A DNA stretch of 64,000 nt, taken from the NCBI GenBank assembly GCA_024276425.1, contig JAJRXF010000202.1, forward strand, positions 1 through 64,000. The letters are read 5' to 3'. A model generated the notes under the pieces. It ran no database searches. It had not been told where the DNA came from and worked only from the letters and a program-made list of their open reading frames with translations. Positions 38,566 to 47,304 of the stretch are shown one piece after another. This DNA comes from Actinomycetes bacterium. Lineage in GTDB: Bacteria; Actinomycetota; Acidimicrobiia; Acidimicrobiales; SZUA-35. Both the position numbers and the translations under genes were made by a program. Position 1 is the first letter of the stretch, and every line of letters starts with the position of its first letter.

Positions 38566-41238
38566 ATGCCGCATCTGTCCGAACCCCTCACCTTTCTCTT
38601 TACCGATGTAGAGGGCTCGGTTCGTTTGTGGGCCACGGACACTTCGGGTACAGCACGTTCGTTTGAGCGACATGACAAGCTCATACGCTCTACGATCACG
38701 CTCCACAATGGTCGCGTATTTGGCACGGCCGGAGACTCCTTCCGTGGGGCTTTCCTCAATCCTGAGGACGCCGTGGCTGCCGCGATCGCCTGTCAGGAGG
38801 GATTGGCAGCAATGGACTGGGGCGAAGGCCCCGCCCTTCGGGTTCGGATGGGCTTGCACCGGGGTTCGGCCACCGAACGAGACGGCGACTACCTAGGCCC
38901 AGTTCCCAACACTGCGTCCCGAGTCGAGGCTTTGGGTCACGGTGGTCAGATCCTGATGACCAGCGAGGTTGAACGAGCGATCGACGCTTCCTTTCTTTGG
39001 CTTGGCGAGTACCGACTTCGAGACGTTCCCGAGCCAGTCTCCATCTACCAGATCGGCGATGGTCACTTTTCTTCGCTTCGTCAAGTCAATCCTGCCCTGT
39101 CCTCTCTTCCGAATCTCTCCAACGAACTGTTTGGCCGTCAGCAAGAGGTAGCACAGATCCGGGAGCGATTGGCCTCAAGCAGTGTGGTGACCCTGACCGG
39201 GTACGGAGGGTGCGGCAAAACCAGGCTCGCCTTGGAGGTTGCCCATCAGGAGCTCCCAAGTCGACCCGACGGCTGCTACTTCGTCGACCTGTCGGCGGTG
39301 GTGGAACAGAGCGAGTTCCCGGTGGCGGTCGCGTCAGCAATTCGCTTGACCCTGACGGGTTCCGACCCTGTTCGCCAGATCCTTGAGTTCCTCACCAACC
39401 GGGACGCACTCATTGTCCTCGACAACTGTGAACACCTTGTTGACATGTGCGCAGAGTTTGTTCTTGAGTTTATGCAGCGATGCAAGGCCACCTTCCTGAT
39501 CACCTCACGTCAACGGCTTGACATCGATGGTGAACAGATCGTTCTGGTGACCCCTCTTCGACACGATGCCCCGGACTCACCTGCCGTTGCCCTCTTTAGC
39601 GACCGGGCAACCACCGCCAATCCCGACATTGATGCCTCGGATCTCGACCCCGAATTAGTCCAGGAGATCTGTTCTCGAATAGACGGGATTCCTCTTGCCA
39701 TCGAGTTGGCCGCCGCTCGGGTTGCTGTACTGTCACCGGCCGCGATCCTGGAACGAATGGAGGACCGCTTTCGTCTCCTGTCCGGCGGCAGGCAACGAAG
39801 AAAACGCCGGACTCTGGAAGATACTTTGGATTGGAGCTATGGGCTGCTCGATCCGGACGAGCAACAGCTTTTTCGCCGTTGCGGGGTATTCTCTGGGTCC
39901 TTCGGCTTGAACGCAGCCAGTTCGGTTTCGGGATTTGAGGAGTATCAGGTCATCGACCTCCTGCAGTCGCTGGTAGTGAAGTCCTTGGTAAGTTCTACCC
40001 GGTCTGAAGGCATCACACGGTTCCATCTGCTGGAGACCGTGCGGGCCTATGCCATCGATCGGCTGGACGAAAACGATGAACTTCACGAAGCACGCCAGCT
40101 GCATCTGTCCTTCTTTGGCAAAATGGCCCGGTCGCACTCTTGGGCGGAAGCATGCGATATATCTCGAAGTCGAGAACTCCGGATTGACTGGTCCAATCTG
40201 AGTGCCGCCCTGGAATGGGCGGCCACCACGGCGAGGTGGCGGCTTGCCGCAGACATGGCTTTTGGATGTCAGGGTCTCTGGGAGCACCAGGTCTCAGCCA
40301 CCGAGGGGCGTCGATGGATCACCCAAATCCTTGAAGAACTTGATTCGGACTCCGAGGCCAATGCCGAGGCCGATTCGGATTCCGAGGGGGAGTTCGCCAT
40401 CGATCTCCCTCGTCGAATCGATCAGCTCCGCCTCAACGTTGCGCTCTTGGCCATGCAACTGGATGACTTTAAGACGATGCACCACTACCTTTTGCCGCTG
40501 GACGAATCGGCGTCGCCCGTTCCAGCAGCCCAAGCTCTTGGTTTTCGTGCTTTCACTCGGATTCGACACAGCCGGACCGAGGCCCTTGATCTTCTTGAGC
40601 GGGCGGATGCCTTGGTTCGGCGCCACAATCTTGGCCCCGAAGCAGCTACTCCAAGTCTGTGGTCGAGGGGAACCCTTGCTCTGTACGACGCTCGGTTTCA
40701 CGACGCCATGCCTCACCTTGAGCACGCCTACCGTCTGGCGAGAACCGAGCAGGCGACAACAACGCACGGGGTAATCGCAGGCCTTGCTTGTGCCTCGAAC
40801 CTGGTGTTGCTTGGTCGCCCCAACAATGCCCTGGTTGTACTTGACAGTGGAAGCTGGGAGTCCGTTTGGGACTCCTCCGGCGTGGTGCGGGCCCTCGCCT
40901 TACTCGATCTCGGGAAGGCTTCGGAGGCGGCCACTCTCATAGTTGATTTTGCTCATCAGGCCCTCCTTGGCCGACTAAGTCGAATGTCCAATGATGCCCT
41001 CGTTGGATTCGCCGCGCTTGCCCTCAGCCGCGGTGAGCACGATCGGGCCTGGGAGTTGCTGATAGATGCCGTGACTCCTCGTACCCCAGCAAGCATAGGT
41101 CTGGCCGAGGGTTTGGCTGACCGCGTCGGCCGCGGAAACGAACTTCGGCAGCTGCACCGGAAGCGATCGGTCCCTTTGTCAAGCCTCGACGCCTCAGCGG
41201 CCTTGCGTCGCGAACTTAGCCGACTCTCTGGAGAGTAA
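38566..41238 (+). CDS. Class III nucleotidyl cyclase-like domain fused to STAND/NB-ARC ATPase and TPR-like region
   Basis: LTFLFTDVEGSVRLWATD...GTAGDSFRGAF; Walker A GYGGCGKTRLALEVAH; ALIVLDNCEHLVDMCAEF; IDGIPLAIELAAARV. Confidence 0.88.
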   Translation: MPHLSEPLTFLFTDVEGSVRLWATDTSGTARSFERHDKLIRSTITLHNGRVFGTAGDSFRGAFLNPEDAVAAAIACQEGLAAMDWGEGPALRVRMGLHRGSATERDGDYLGPVPNTASRVEALGHGGQILMTSEVERAIDASFLWLGEYRLRDVPEPVSIYQIGDGHFSSLRQVNPALSSLPNLSNELFGRQQEVAQIRERLASSSVVTLTGYGGCGKTRLALEVAHQELPSRPDGCYFVDLSAVVEQSEFPVAVASAIRLTLTGSDPVRQILEFLTNRDALIVLDNCEHLVDMCAEFVLEFMQRCKATFLITSRQRLDIDGEQIVLVTPLRHDAPDSPAVALFSDRATTANPDIDASDLDPELVQEICSRIDGIPLAIELAAARVAVLSPAAILERMEDRFRLLSGGRQRRKRRTLEDTLDWSYGLLDPDEQQLFRRCGVFSGSFGLNAASSVSGFEEYQVIDLLQSLVVKSLVSSTRSEGITRFHLLETVRAYAIDRLDENDELHEARQLHLSFFGKMARSHSWAEACDISRSRELRIDWSNLSAALEWAATTARWRLAADMAFGCQGLWEHQVSATEGRRWITQILEELDSDSEANAEADSDSEGEFAIDLPRRIDQLRLNVALLAMQLDDFKTMHHYLLPLDESASPVPAAQALGFRAFTRIRHSRTEALDLLERADALVRRHNLGPEAATPSLWSRGTLALYDARFHDAMPHLEHAYRLARTEQATTTHGVIAGLACASNLVLLGRPNNALVVLDSGSWESVWDSSGVVRALALLDLGKASEAATLIVDFAHQALLGRLSRMSNDALVGFAALALSRGEHDRAWELLIDAVTPRTPASIGLAEGLADRVGRGNELRQLHRKRSVPLSSLDASAALRRELSRLSGE

Positions 41239-41240
41239 GC

Positions 41241-42407
41241 TCAACCAACCCGATACTCGTGCTTGTCCAATGCCACTAAGGCAGCGGAAACAATATGGTC
41301 AGTATCGATCCCAACAGCATGGTGAAGTTGAGAAATGGTGCCGGACTGTCCGAACTCATCCACTCCGAGGGGGATCTGATTGCGGCCGGTGGCTGAACCT
41401 ATCCAGGAAAGGTGATGGCTCGACGCGTCGTGCACTGAAACAATCGGGTCATTGTGAGTGGGAGGAAACAAACGCTGAAGATGACCTGAGCCGAGGTCGT
41501 CCCCACCGGCAATTTCTGCCCGGTGGCCTGCCCTCCAATCGGAGAAGAGTCGGTCGGAACTGGTCACATTAATCAGAGTGGCGGCCACACCTTCTCCATC
41601 CAGTTCGCCAACTGCAGCCAGGGCCTCAGGCAGGACAGCTCCGCTAGCCACGATCGTGACCTGGGGGCGGGTGTCTGATGGTGGGGGTTCAACCAGCCGG
41701 TAGCCACCAGCCAGAACGCAGCGGCGCACTTCCTCGGCATCGCAGCCGTCGAGCAACTGGTCGAGGGGTCCCTGGTCTATTGGTCGGGTCGAAAGCCGCA
41801 AGTACAAACTGTTCCCTGTTGGTTCTGCCAGGCGGGCCAGGCCGTCGCAAAGTAGCCAGTCGACCTCCTGAGCAAAGCAGGGCTCGGCAAACTCGAGCCC
41901 GGGAAGTTCTGCTCCAACCGAGGGGGTTATGGTTGATTGATGGGCACCACCTTCTGGCGAGAGCGTGACGCCAGCCGGAGTTCCAACCAGAACAAAGCGA
42001 GCCCCGTTGTAGGCGGCGTAGACCAGCCCGTCGAGGCCTCGTAGCACGAAGGGGTCATACACGGTGCCAATTGGGAGCAGCATCTCACCGTGATGCTCAT
42101 GGGTTAGCCCGAGTTGGCTGAGCATCATGAAGAGGTTCATCTCGGAGATCCCCAATTCAATGTGTTGTCCACTCGGTCCAGGAGCCCAGCGTAGAAGGCG
42201 CTTCTCACCTCCGTGGGTGTTGATGTCCTGATGGGAGAAGACTCCGGTCTTGTTAATCCAACCGCCAAGATTGGTCGAAACCGACACATCGGGCGAGGTG
42301 GTCACGATCCGTTCACCATCACCAGCGACATCGGCGAGCGCGGTAAGAGACCGACCGAAGGCTTCCTGGCTGGATAGGGGTTTTGTGTTTCCGGAGGACC
42401 GCGACAA
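41241..42407 (-). CDS. Transketolase/2-oxoacid dehydrogenase E1-like, C-terminal half (split)
   Basis: GQHIELGISEMNLFMMLSQLGLTHEHHGEMLLPIGTVYDPFVLRG; adjacent to the N-terminal half. Confidence 0.8.
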   Translation of the reverse strand: MSRSSGNTKPLSSQEAFGRSLTALADVAGDGERIVTTSPDVSVSTNLGGWINKTGVFSHQDINTHGGEKRLLRWAPGPSGQHIELGISEMNLFMMLSQLGLTHEHHGEMLLPIGTVYDPFVLRGLDGLVYAAYNGARFVLVGTPAGVTLSPEGGAHQSTITPSVGAELPGLEFAEPCFAQEVDWLLCDGLARLAEPTGNSLYLRLSTRPIDQGPLDQLLDGCDAEEVRRCVLAGGYRLVEPPPSDTRPQVTIVASGAVLPEALAAVGELDGEGVAATLINVTSSDRLFSDWRAGHRAEIAGGDDLGSGHLQRLFPPTHNDPIVSVHDASSHHLSWIGSATGRNQIPLGVDEFGQSGTISQLHHAVGIDTDHIVSAALVALDKHEYRVG

Positions 42408-42416
42408 GGATTGGGT

Positions 42417-43661
42417 TTAAATTGGGATCGGCAGCTTCGGTCGTGGAGACGGCGGCAGATTGTTGATCTCGGCACCGAGAGAGGCGCAGAGTCGACCGGC
42501 ATCAGACGCGGGATCGAACCGGTCCCACTCTGTCTCTTCGGTCAACCCGTTCTTGTACCTCAGGTCATCAATTTGGCGTACGGTTAGCTGCACCGAGTGG
42601 TTCATGGGGTCTCCGGCTATTGGCAGTGAGAATCCCTTGATCGTGTAGGCGAAGACAACGCTCGGGCGGTCATGGATCAGGTCGCATTCGCGGAAGGAGT
42701 CGACCAGAAGCGGATAGTCATGACCCCCAAGATTGAAGGTCAATGGCCCGAGATCGGCGTCGGAAACCTCACCAATCAGGCGCCTGACTGCCTCATTTGC
42801 TCCCACCAGGAATCGCTGGCGCAGCTCGCTGGGGGTGAGGGGTAACATGGACTGATAGTGCTCATTGGTCATGGCGTCGATGTGTTGGCGCAGGGCTTCA
42901 CCATCGGTGCGATCAAATGCCGCCTGGAGGAGGTGCCCGTATTTGGCGTCGATGACATGCCATCCGGCATTGGCAAAGAAGTTCCGCAATCGTCCAGCCT
43001 GAATCTCGGGAATGACCCGGTCGAGGCTTTGACGATTGAGGTCGACAACGAGCGTGACGTTGCCGAGCCCATGGGTGTTGGGGTCAGCAATCGCTTCCCA
43101 AATGTTTCCTTCATCCAGTTCGGCATCGCCGACTGTGGCAATGAAACGAGCGCGTGGCCGAGGTCCGAATCGATTGTCGACATATCGGCGGGCGAGGGCA
43201 GAGAATAGGGGTGCGACCGCTCCAAGGCCGACTGACCCGGTCGAAAAGTCGGAAACGTCGGGGTCCTTGGTGCGCGATGGATAAGCTTGCAGGCCACCAA
43301 AGTCACGCAGTCGAGTGAGGTAACTCCGATCGAGTTCACCGGTGAGGTATTTGATGGCGTGATAGACCGGGGATGCGTGAGGCTTGACCGCAACCTTGTC
43401 CTCGCCGCCGATGTGGGCGAACCAGAGGGCCGTCATGATGGACACCATCGAGGCCGACGAGGCTTGATGCCCACCAACCTTGATTCCCCCAGCGTCACGT
43501 TTGTTGGCCTCATCAACCATGCGTACCGCGAGCCAGAGCACACGCTGTTCGATCTCGGTTAGCAACTCAATCGTCGGCTCCGGGGTGCGAGCCGACGCGT
43601 CATAGAAGGGCGCCATGTCGGGCAAATGTCCATGTTTCGATGGTGTCTCGGGTCCGGTCAC
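42417..43661 (-). CDS. Transketolase/AceE-like ThDP-binding N-terminal half (split)
   Basis: GGHQASSASMVSIMTALWFAHIGG...HASPVYHAIKYLTGEL...FIATVGDAELDEGNIWEAI...LVVDLNRQSLD. Confidence 0.82.
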   Translation of the reverse strand: MTGPETPSKHGHLPDMAPFYDASARTPEPTIELLTEIEQRVLWLAVRMVDEANKRDAGGIKVGGHQASSASMVSIMTALWFAHIGGEDKVAVKPHASPVYHAIKYLTGELDRSYLTRLRDFGGLQAYPSRTKDPDVSDFSTGSVGLGAVAPLFSALARRYVDNRFGPRPRARFIATVGDAELDEGNIWEAIADPNTHGLGNVTLVVDLNRQSLDRVIPEIQAGRLRNFFANAGWHVIDAKYGHLLQAAFDRTDGEALRQHIDAMTNEHYQSMLPLTPSELRQRFLVGANEAVRRLIGEVSDADLGPLTFNLGGHDYPLLVDSFRECDLIHDRPSVVFAYTIKGFSLPIAGDPMNHSVQLTVRQIDDLRYKNGLTEETEWDRFDPASDAGRLCASLGAEINNLPPSPRPKLPIPI

Positions 43662-43706
43662 GCCCGATTCTTACCTTGGATCCGCCGCCAAGGCAATCCC
43701 AACTCA

Positions 43707-43776
43707 CCACATGCCCAAAACCAAAGAACAACGGCCAACCAACCCGCCACATGCCCAAAACCAAAGAAGAACGGCC
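43707..43776. repeat. Direct repeat (ccacatgcccaaaaccaaagaa[c/g]aacggcc), two copies 40 bp apart
   Basis: Copies at 43707-43736 and 43747-43776; essentially identical apart from one base. Confidence 0.9.
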
Positions 43777-43790
43777 GAAGGCCGTTCTTC
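43766..43790 (-). terminator. Intrinsic terminator downstream of tRNA-Val
   Basis: gaagaacggcc-gaa-ggccgttcttc perfect 11-bp stem; minus-strand tail TTTGGTTTTGGG. Confidence 0.8.
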
Positions 43791-43792
43791 AA

Positions 43793-43864
43793 GGAACCCG
43801 AAGGGATCCCGGAACCCGAAGGGATCCCGGAACCCGAAGGGATCCCGGAACCCGAAGGGTTCCC
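43793..43864. repeat. 18-bp tandem repeat, 4 copies (ggaacccgaagggatccc; last copy ends ggttccc)
   Basis: Copies at 43793, 43811, 43829 and 43847; each can fold as a small hairpin. Confidence 0.95.
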
Positions 43865-43865
43865 G

Positions 43866-43939
43866 TGGGCCGTACAGGACTTGAACCTGTGACCCCTACC
43901 GTGTCGAGGTAGTGCTCTAGCCAACTGAGCTAACGGCCC
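43866..43939 (-). tRNA. tRNA-Val (anticodon GAC)
   Basis: GGGCCGTTAGCTCAGTTGGCTAGAGCACTACCTCGACACGGTAGGGGTCACAGGTTCAAGTCCTGTACGGCCCA folds as a cloverleaf; anticodon loop TCGACAC. Confidence 0.95.
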
Positions 43940-44016
43940 CGGCCAAACAAATGCTTGGGTGGTGAACGGAGAGGCTACCGGATATCAAGCCCTCCGCCAC
44001 CACACCAAGGTATACG

Positions 44017-44090
44017 AGCGCAGAGCGGGATTTGAACCCGCGAATCACGGCTTTGCAGGCCGCTCCCTTAGGCCGCTCGGGCATCTGCGC
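44017..44090 (-). tRNA. tRNA-Cys (anticodon GCA)
   Basis: GCGCAGATGCCCGAGCGGCCTAAGGGAGCGGCCTGCAAAGCCGTGATTCGCGGGTTCAAATCCCGCTCTGCGC plus discriminator U; loop CTGCAAA. Confidence 0.95.
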
Positions 44091-44229
44091 AGGGAAGCTA
44101 GGATCCTAGCCCTCCCGGCTGGTCACCCCACATGTTTGTTGACCAGGAGGCCACCCTCTTGCTTCCAGGGTCCCGGTCATAGACACTGACGGGGGCGCAG
44201 AACCGAGGTGCGACGCACCCAAGCCTCAA

Positions 44230-44267
44230 GAAGAGAGACCTTGTGACTGAAGAGAGACCTTGTGACT
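44230..44267 (+). repeat. 19-bp tandem duplication spanning RBS and GTG start of map
   Basis: gaagagagaccttgtgact repeated head-to-tail at 44230-44248 and 44249-44267. Confidence 0.95.
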
Positions 44268-45038
44268 ATCGATGGTGAAGAAGATGTTGTGGGCCTTCGT
44301 CTTGCTGGTGCGGCGGTGGCCGACGCCCGTGACAACGCCATCGCCGCGGTCGAGCCCGGAATCTCAACCGCAGAACTCGATTCCATCGCCGGTACGGTCC
44401 TGAGCCAACACGGCGCGGTGTCGGCCCCCAAGCTGGCCTATGACTTCCCCGGTCACACCTGCATCAGTGTGAACGATGCTGCCGCCCACGGCATTCCCTC
44501 CCGCGAGGTGATCCTCCGCGATGGCGATCTCGTTAACATCGACGTGTCGGCGGAACTGAACGGGTACTGGGCCGATACCGGAGCCAGTACTGCGGTTGGG
44601 GAGGCGAGTCCTACCATTGCCCGCTTGCTTGAGGCCACCAAACTGGCCCAGGCCGATGCCATGGCCGCCGCCAGGGCGGGCCGGCCAATCCGGCTGATTG
44701 GGCGAGCGGTTCAGAAACGAGCCGACGCCTACGGTTTTAGCGTTCTGGCCAACCTCAACGGACATGGAGTCGGCCGATTCATTCATGAGACTCCAGACAT
44801 TCCCAGCATCGAAATCCGTCGAAATCGAGAGCGGCTCGTCGAGGGCATGGTCATTGCGGTCGAGCCCTTCCTGTCGATCAGCGGTACCTATGCCATCGAG
44901 TCGGAGGATCGTTGGACTCTTCGCACCAACGACGCCAGCCTGGTTGCCCAATTCGAACACACCATGATCGTGACCAACCACGAGCCGATCGTGCTCACTC
45001 TTCCGGTGTCGTCGGCTCCGGAACTGACCAAAACTTGA
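44262..45038 (+). CDS. map: Methionine aminopeptidase
   Basis: ISVNDAAAHGIPSREVILRDGDLVNIDVSAELNGYWADTGAS; NGHGVGRFIHETPDIPS; GMVIAVEPF; VAQFEHTMIVT. Confidence 0.95.
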   Translation: MTIDGEEDVVGLRLAGAAVADARDNAIAAVEPGISTAELDSIAGTVLSQHGAVSAPKLAYDFPGHTCISVNDAAAHGIPSREVILRDGDLVNIDVSAELNGYWADTGASTAVGEASPTIARLLEATKLAQADAMAAARAGRPIRLIGRAVQKRADAYGFSVLANLNGHGVGRFIHETPDIPSIEIRRNRERLVEGMVIAVEPFLSISGTYAIESEDRWTLRTNDASLVAQFEHTMIVTNHEPIVLTLPVSSAPELTKT

Positions 45039-47283
45039 CCGAAGAAACCTTCCTGTTCAGATCCATGCGGAAGGTAGCAAGATCTTGGTAGTCAATGGGA
45101 TCTGTAGTCGTTGAGGGTCGTGACTCCAGATCGGTGAGAATTAGAGTCGTCTGGCCTTCTTTGTGGATAGCCCACCGTCCGTCATCTGAAACATCGAAGA
45201 GCGTCTGCCAGTTGGGCCCGAAAGAAACGCTCCGCCCGCCGAGAGTTTCGAGAAGTACCGAGGCTTCCGGACTGGTGAAGGTCAAAAGCCAGCGATCCGA
45301 ACCATAGAGCCCACCGATTCCAACTCCCTGTTGAGGCACCAGGCGATCAAGGGCAATCCACGTCTGGGGGTCTCGCCAAACAAACCCGCACCCAGCTCCC
45401 TGAGGATCTCCATTCTCGATCCGGTCTTCCTCGCATTCCCAAACCAAGGCGAGGCCCTCACCGACAACGACCGCGCTTCCGGCATATACAAGGTCGAGGG
45501 AGTCGCCGCCGTAACGATAGATTCCATCCAGGCTGCTGGCAAGCGGAGCCTCGCCTCCAGACTTCCAATGGAGGAGCCGATCCCCAAATGACTCCAGGAC
45601 CTCCATGCTGGTCAGATCAACCAAGGAAAGCTCGGTGGTAAATCCGGGGCCACCCGGCGATGAGGAACCCAACCACACCCGATCATTGGTGGGGCCCGGA
45701 AGGATGGCCAGATCATCGAAATAGTCCAGTTGTCTGGTCCACCTTCTTTGACCATCGGGGCTAATCACAGTGAGGTCATTTGCCGGGCTGAGGCCCACGA
45801 CTCCGGCCTCGTTGGCGAGAGCAATCTGGTTGATCCCTCCCAGTTGATAGGTCTCGTTGCTGGATAGGTTCAGGCTGGCCGCTCGACCCGTCCACTCCGC
45901 AACGACCACCGACAACCCCTCGGCCTGGGGTGGGCGATCGGATCGATCACGAAATCCTGGCAGGTCCAGCCGTTCGTCGCGAGTGGCCAAAAGGTCGGCC
46001 CGAAAAGGATCTCCCTGACCGAGCACTTGGGGCTCGCGAACCAGTCCAAAGAGCCGGTAGCTGTCGGGAACCGGGGTGCGAAACCGGTCACCCGTTGCTA
46101 AGCGTTGCATGACAAGCTCACTGGTGGAACTTCGGTCCAAATAGGTCAACCATCGTCCATCCCTAGAGATCAAGACCTCTCGAGCGGGGTCCTGGCCAAC
46201 ATCCAACTCCAACCTCCGTCCCGTGACTAGCTCAATCATCGCCAAGCGGCCGTTGTCGCGAACCAGCCAGCGCCCACTGCCTTCGATTTGCCACTGCCCG
46301 GAAGAAGCAGCAAGTTGAGCCTCCGATTCGGGCTCGGGTGCCGGCAGATCGAGTGGGCTCCAGTTGGATCGATTCAGCCAGTGGTAGCGACAGACCTCCT
46401 CACAGTTTCGTACCAGGGCCCGACCCCGGTCGGCGGCAACCAACTGGGCGTCGGCCACACGCCGAACCGAGTTAGGGGAGCCCGGGTCTAGCTCATACAC
46501 CCCGCCGAGCGGGCCATTTCCGATCGGAACCCCAGCCTGAAACCTCCACTCGATCTCAGAAGTCTCGAACTCCTGGACGATCTCGCCCCCGGAATAGTTC
46601 CTCAGTTGAAGCACTGTCCCCTTTGATGCTTCGGGGACAAACCAGAAGGTGTCATTGCTTCCAGAAGTAAAGGCCTGAGTCGAACCACTTCCAAGCCTCC
46701 TCGCTGGGCCGAAGACGAGCGCCTCTGGCTCAGTTATCGACGGTAACCCGGCAAGGGTGACCAGGTAGGAGGCCCCTCCCTCACCCTCGGTGATCAGGAA
46801 ATCGTCGGTGACCAAGGCGGTTTGGAGAAGTTCGTTCGCCAGACCATGGCTTTCCATCGATTCGAGGTCAACAACGACCGCCTTTTGGGGGTCGATACCA
46901 AGTACGGCCCAATAGCCGGTGACCGGCTTGGACTCACCAAGCTCGTTGGTTAAGGGGCTCAAGAGCGGTACAAAGCTTGCCGGTACAAGGGGCTCCTCCG
47001 ACACAACTGATGGAAGCGTGCTGGTTGAAGTAGGAGAATCTGCCTGGCTTGAATCTTCCTGATCACTCAGCGGCACACCACGATCGTTCCCCGCACCAAG
47101 TCGAACAGTAAAACCAAGAGCCGCCACCATCGCAAAGACCACCGGGCCAAACCGACGCCATACACTTCCGGAGTCGACCGCTCCCGAGCTGTGGGACTCT
47201 ATCTCTTGGACCTCAGGCGCTGGTTTGTGCGACGTCGGGGTAAGGAACTCGATTTCCGGTCCATCTCCCGCTGGCGAAGTCAT
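44995..47283 (-). CDS. Membrane-anchored protein of unknown function with two repeat modules
   Basis: N-terminal TM (RFGPVVFAMVAALGFTVRLG); repeated GxY...ALV-x2-C...W modules; paralogous to the next protein. Confidence 0.6.
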   Translation of the reverse strand: MTSPAGDGPEIEFLTPTSHKPAPEVQEIESHSSGAVDSGSVWRRFGPVVFAMVAALGFTVRLGAGNDRGVPLSDQEDSSQADSPTSTSTLPSVVSEEPLVPASFVPLLSPLTNELGESKPVTGYWAVLGIDPQKAVVVDLESMESHGLANELLQTALVTDDFLITEGEGGASYLVTLAGLPSITEPEALVFGPARRLGSGSTQAFTSGSNDTFWFVPEASKGTVLQLRNYSGGEIVQEFETSEIEWRFQAGVPIGNGPLGGVYELDPGSPNSVRRVADAQLVAADRGRALVRNCEEVCRYHWLNRSNWSPLDLPAPEPESEAQLAASSGQWQIEGSGRWLVRDNGRLAMIELVTGRRLELDVGQDPAREVLISRDGRWLTYLDRSSTSELVMQRLATGDRFRTPVPDSYRLFGLVREPQVLGQGDPFRADLLATRDERLDLPGFRDRSDRPPQAEGLSVVVAEWTGRAASLNLSSNETYQLGGINQIALANEAGVVGLSPANDLTVISPDGQRRWTRQLDYFDDLAILPGPTNDRVWLGSSSPGGPGFTTELSLVDLTSMEVLESFGDRLLHWKSGGEAPLASSLDGIYRYGGDSLDLVYAGSAVVVGEGLALVWECEEDRIENGDPQGAGCGFVWRDPQTWIALDRLVPQQGVGIGGLYGSDRWLLTFTSPEASVLLETLGGRSVSFGPNWQTLFDVSDDGRWAIHKEGQTTLILTDLESRPSTTTDPIDYQDLATFRMDLNRKVSSVKFWSVPEPTTPEE

Positions 47284-47304
47284 TGTAAATCGGCTATCGG
47301 CGCT

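Noticed and set aside
43793-43864. 18-bp repeats as a CRISPR array or attachment site
   Set aside because: No spacers, no cas genes, and no integrase or mobile-element gene next to the tRNAs; a hairpin/terminator-type array fits better.
43615-43924. Several overlapping ~88-aa ORFs (RNPKGS repeats) near the tRNAs
   Set aside because: Translations of the tandem repeat and tRNA-Val in multiple frames; not real genes.
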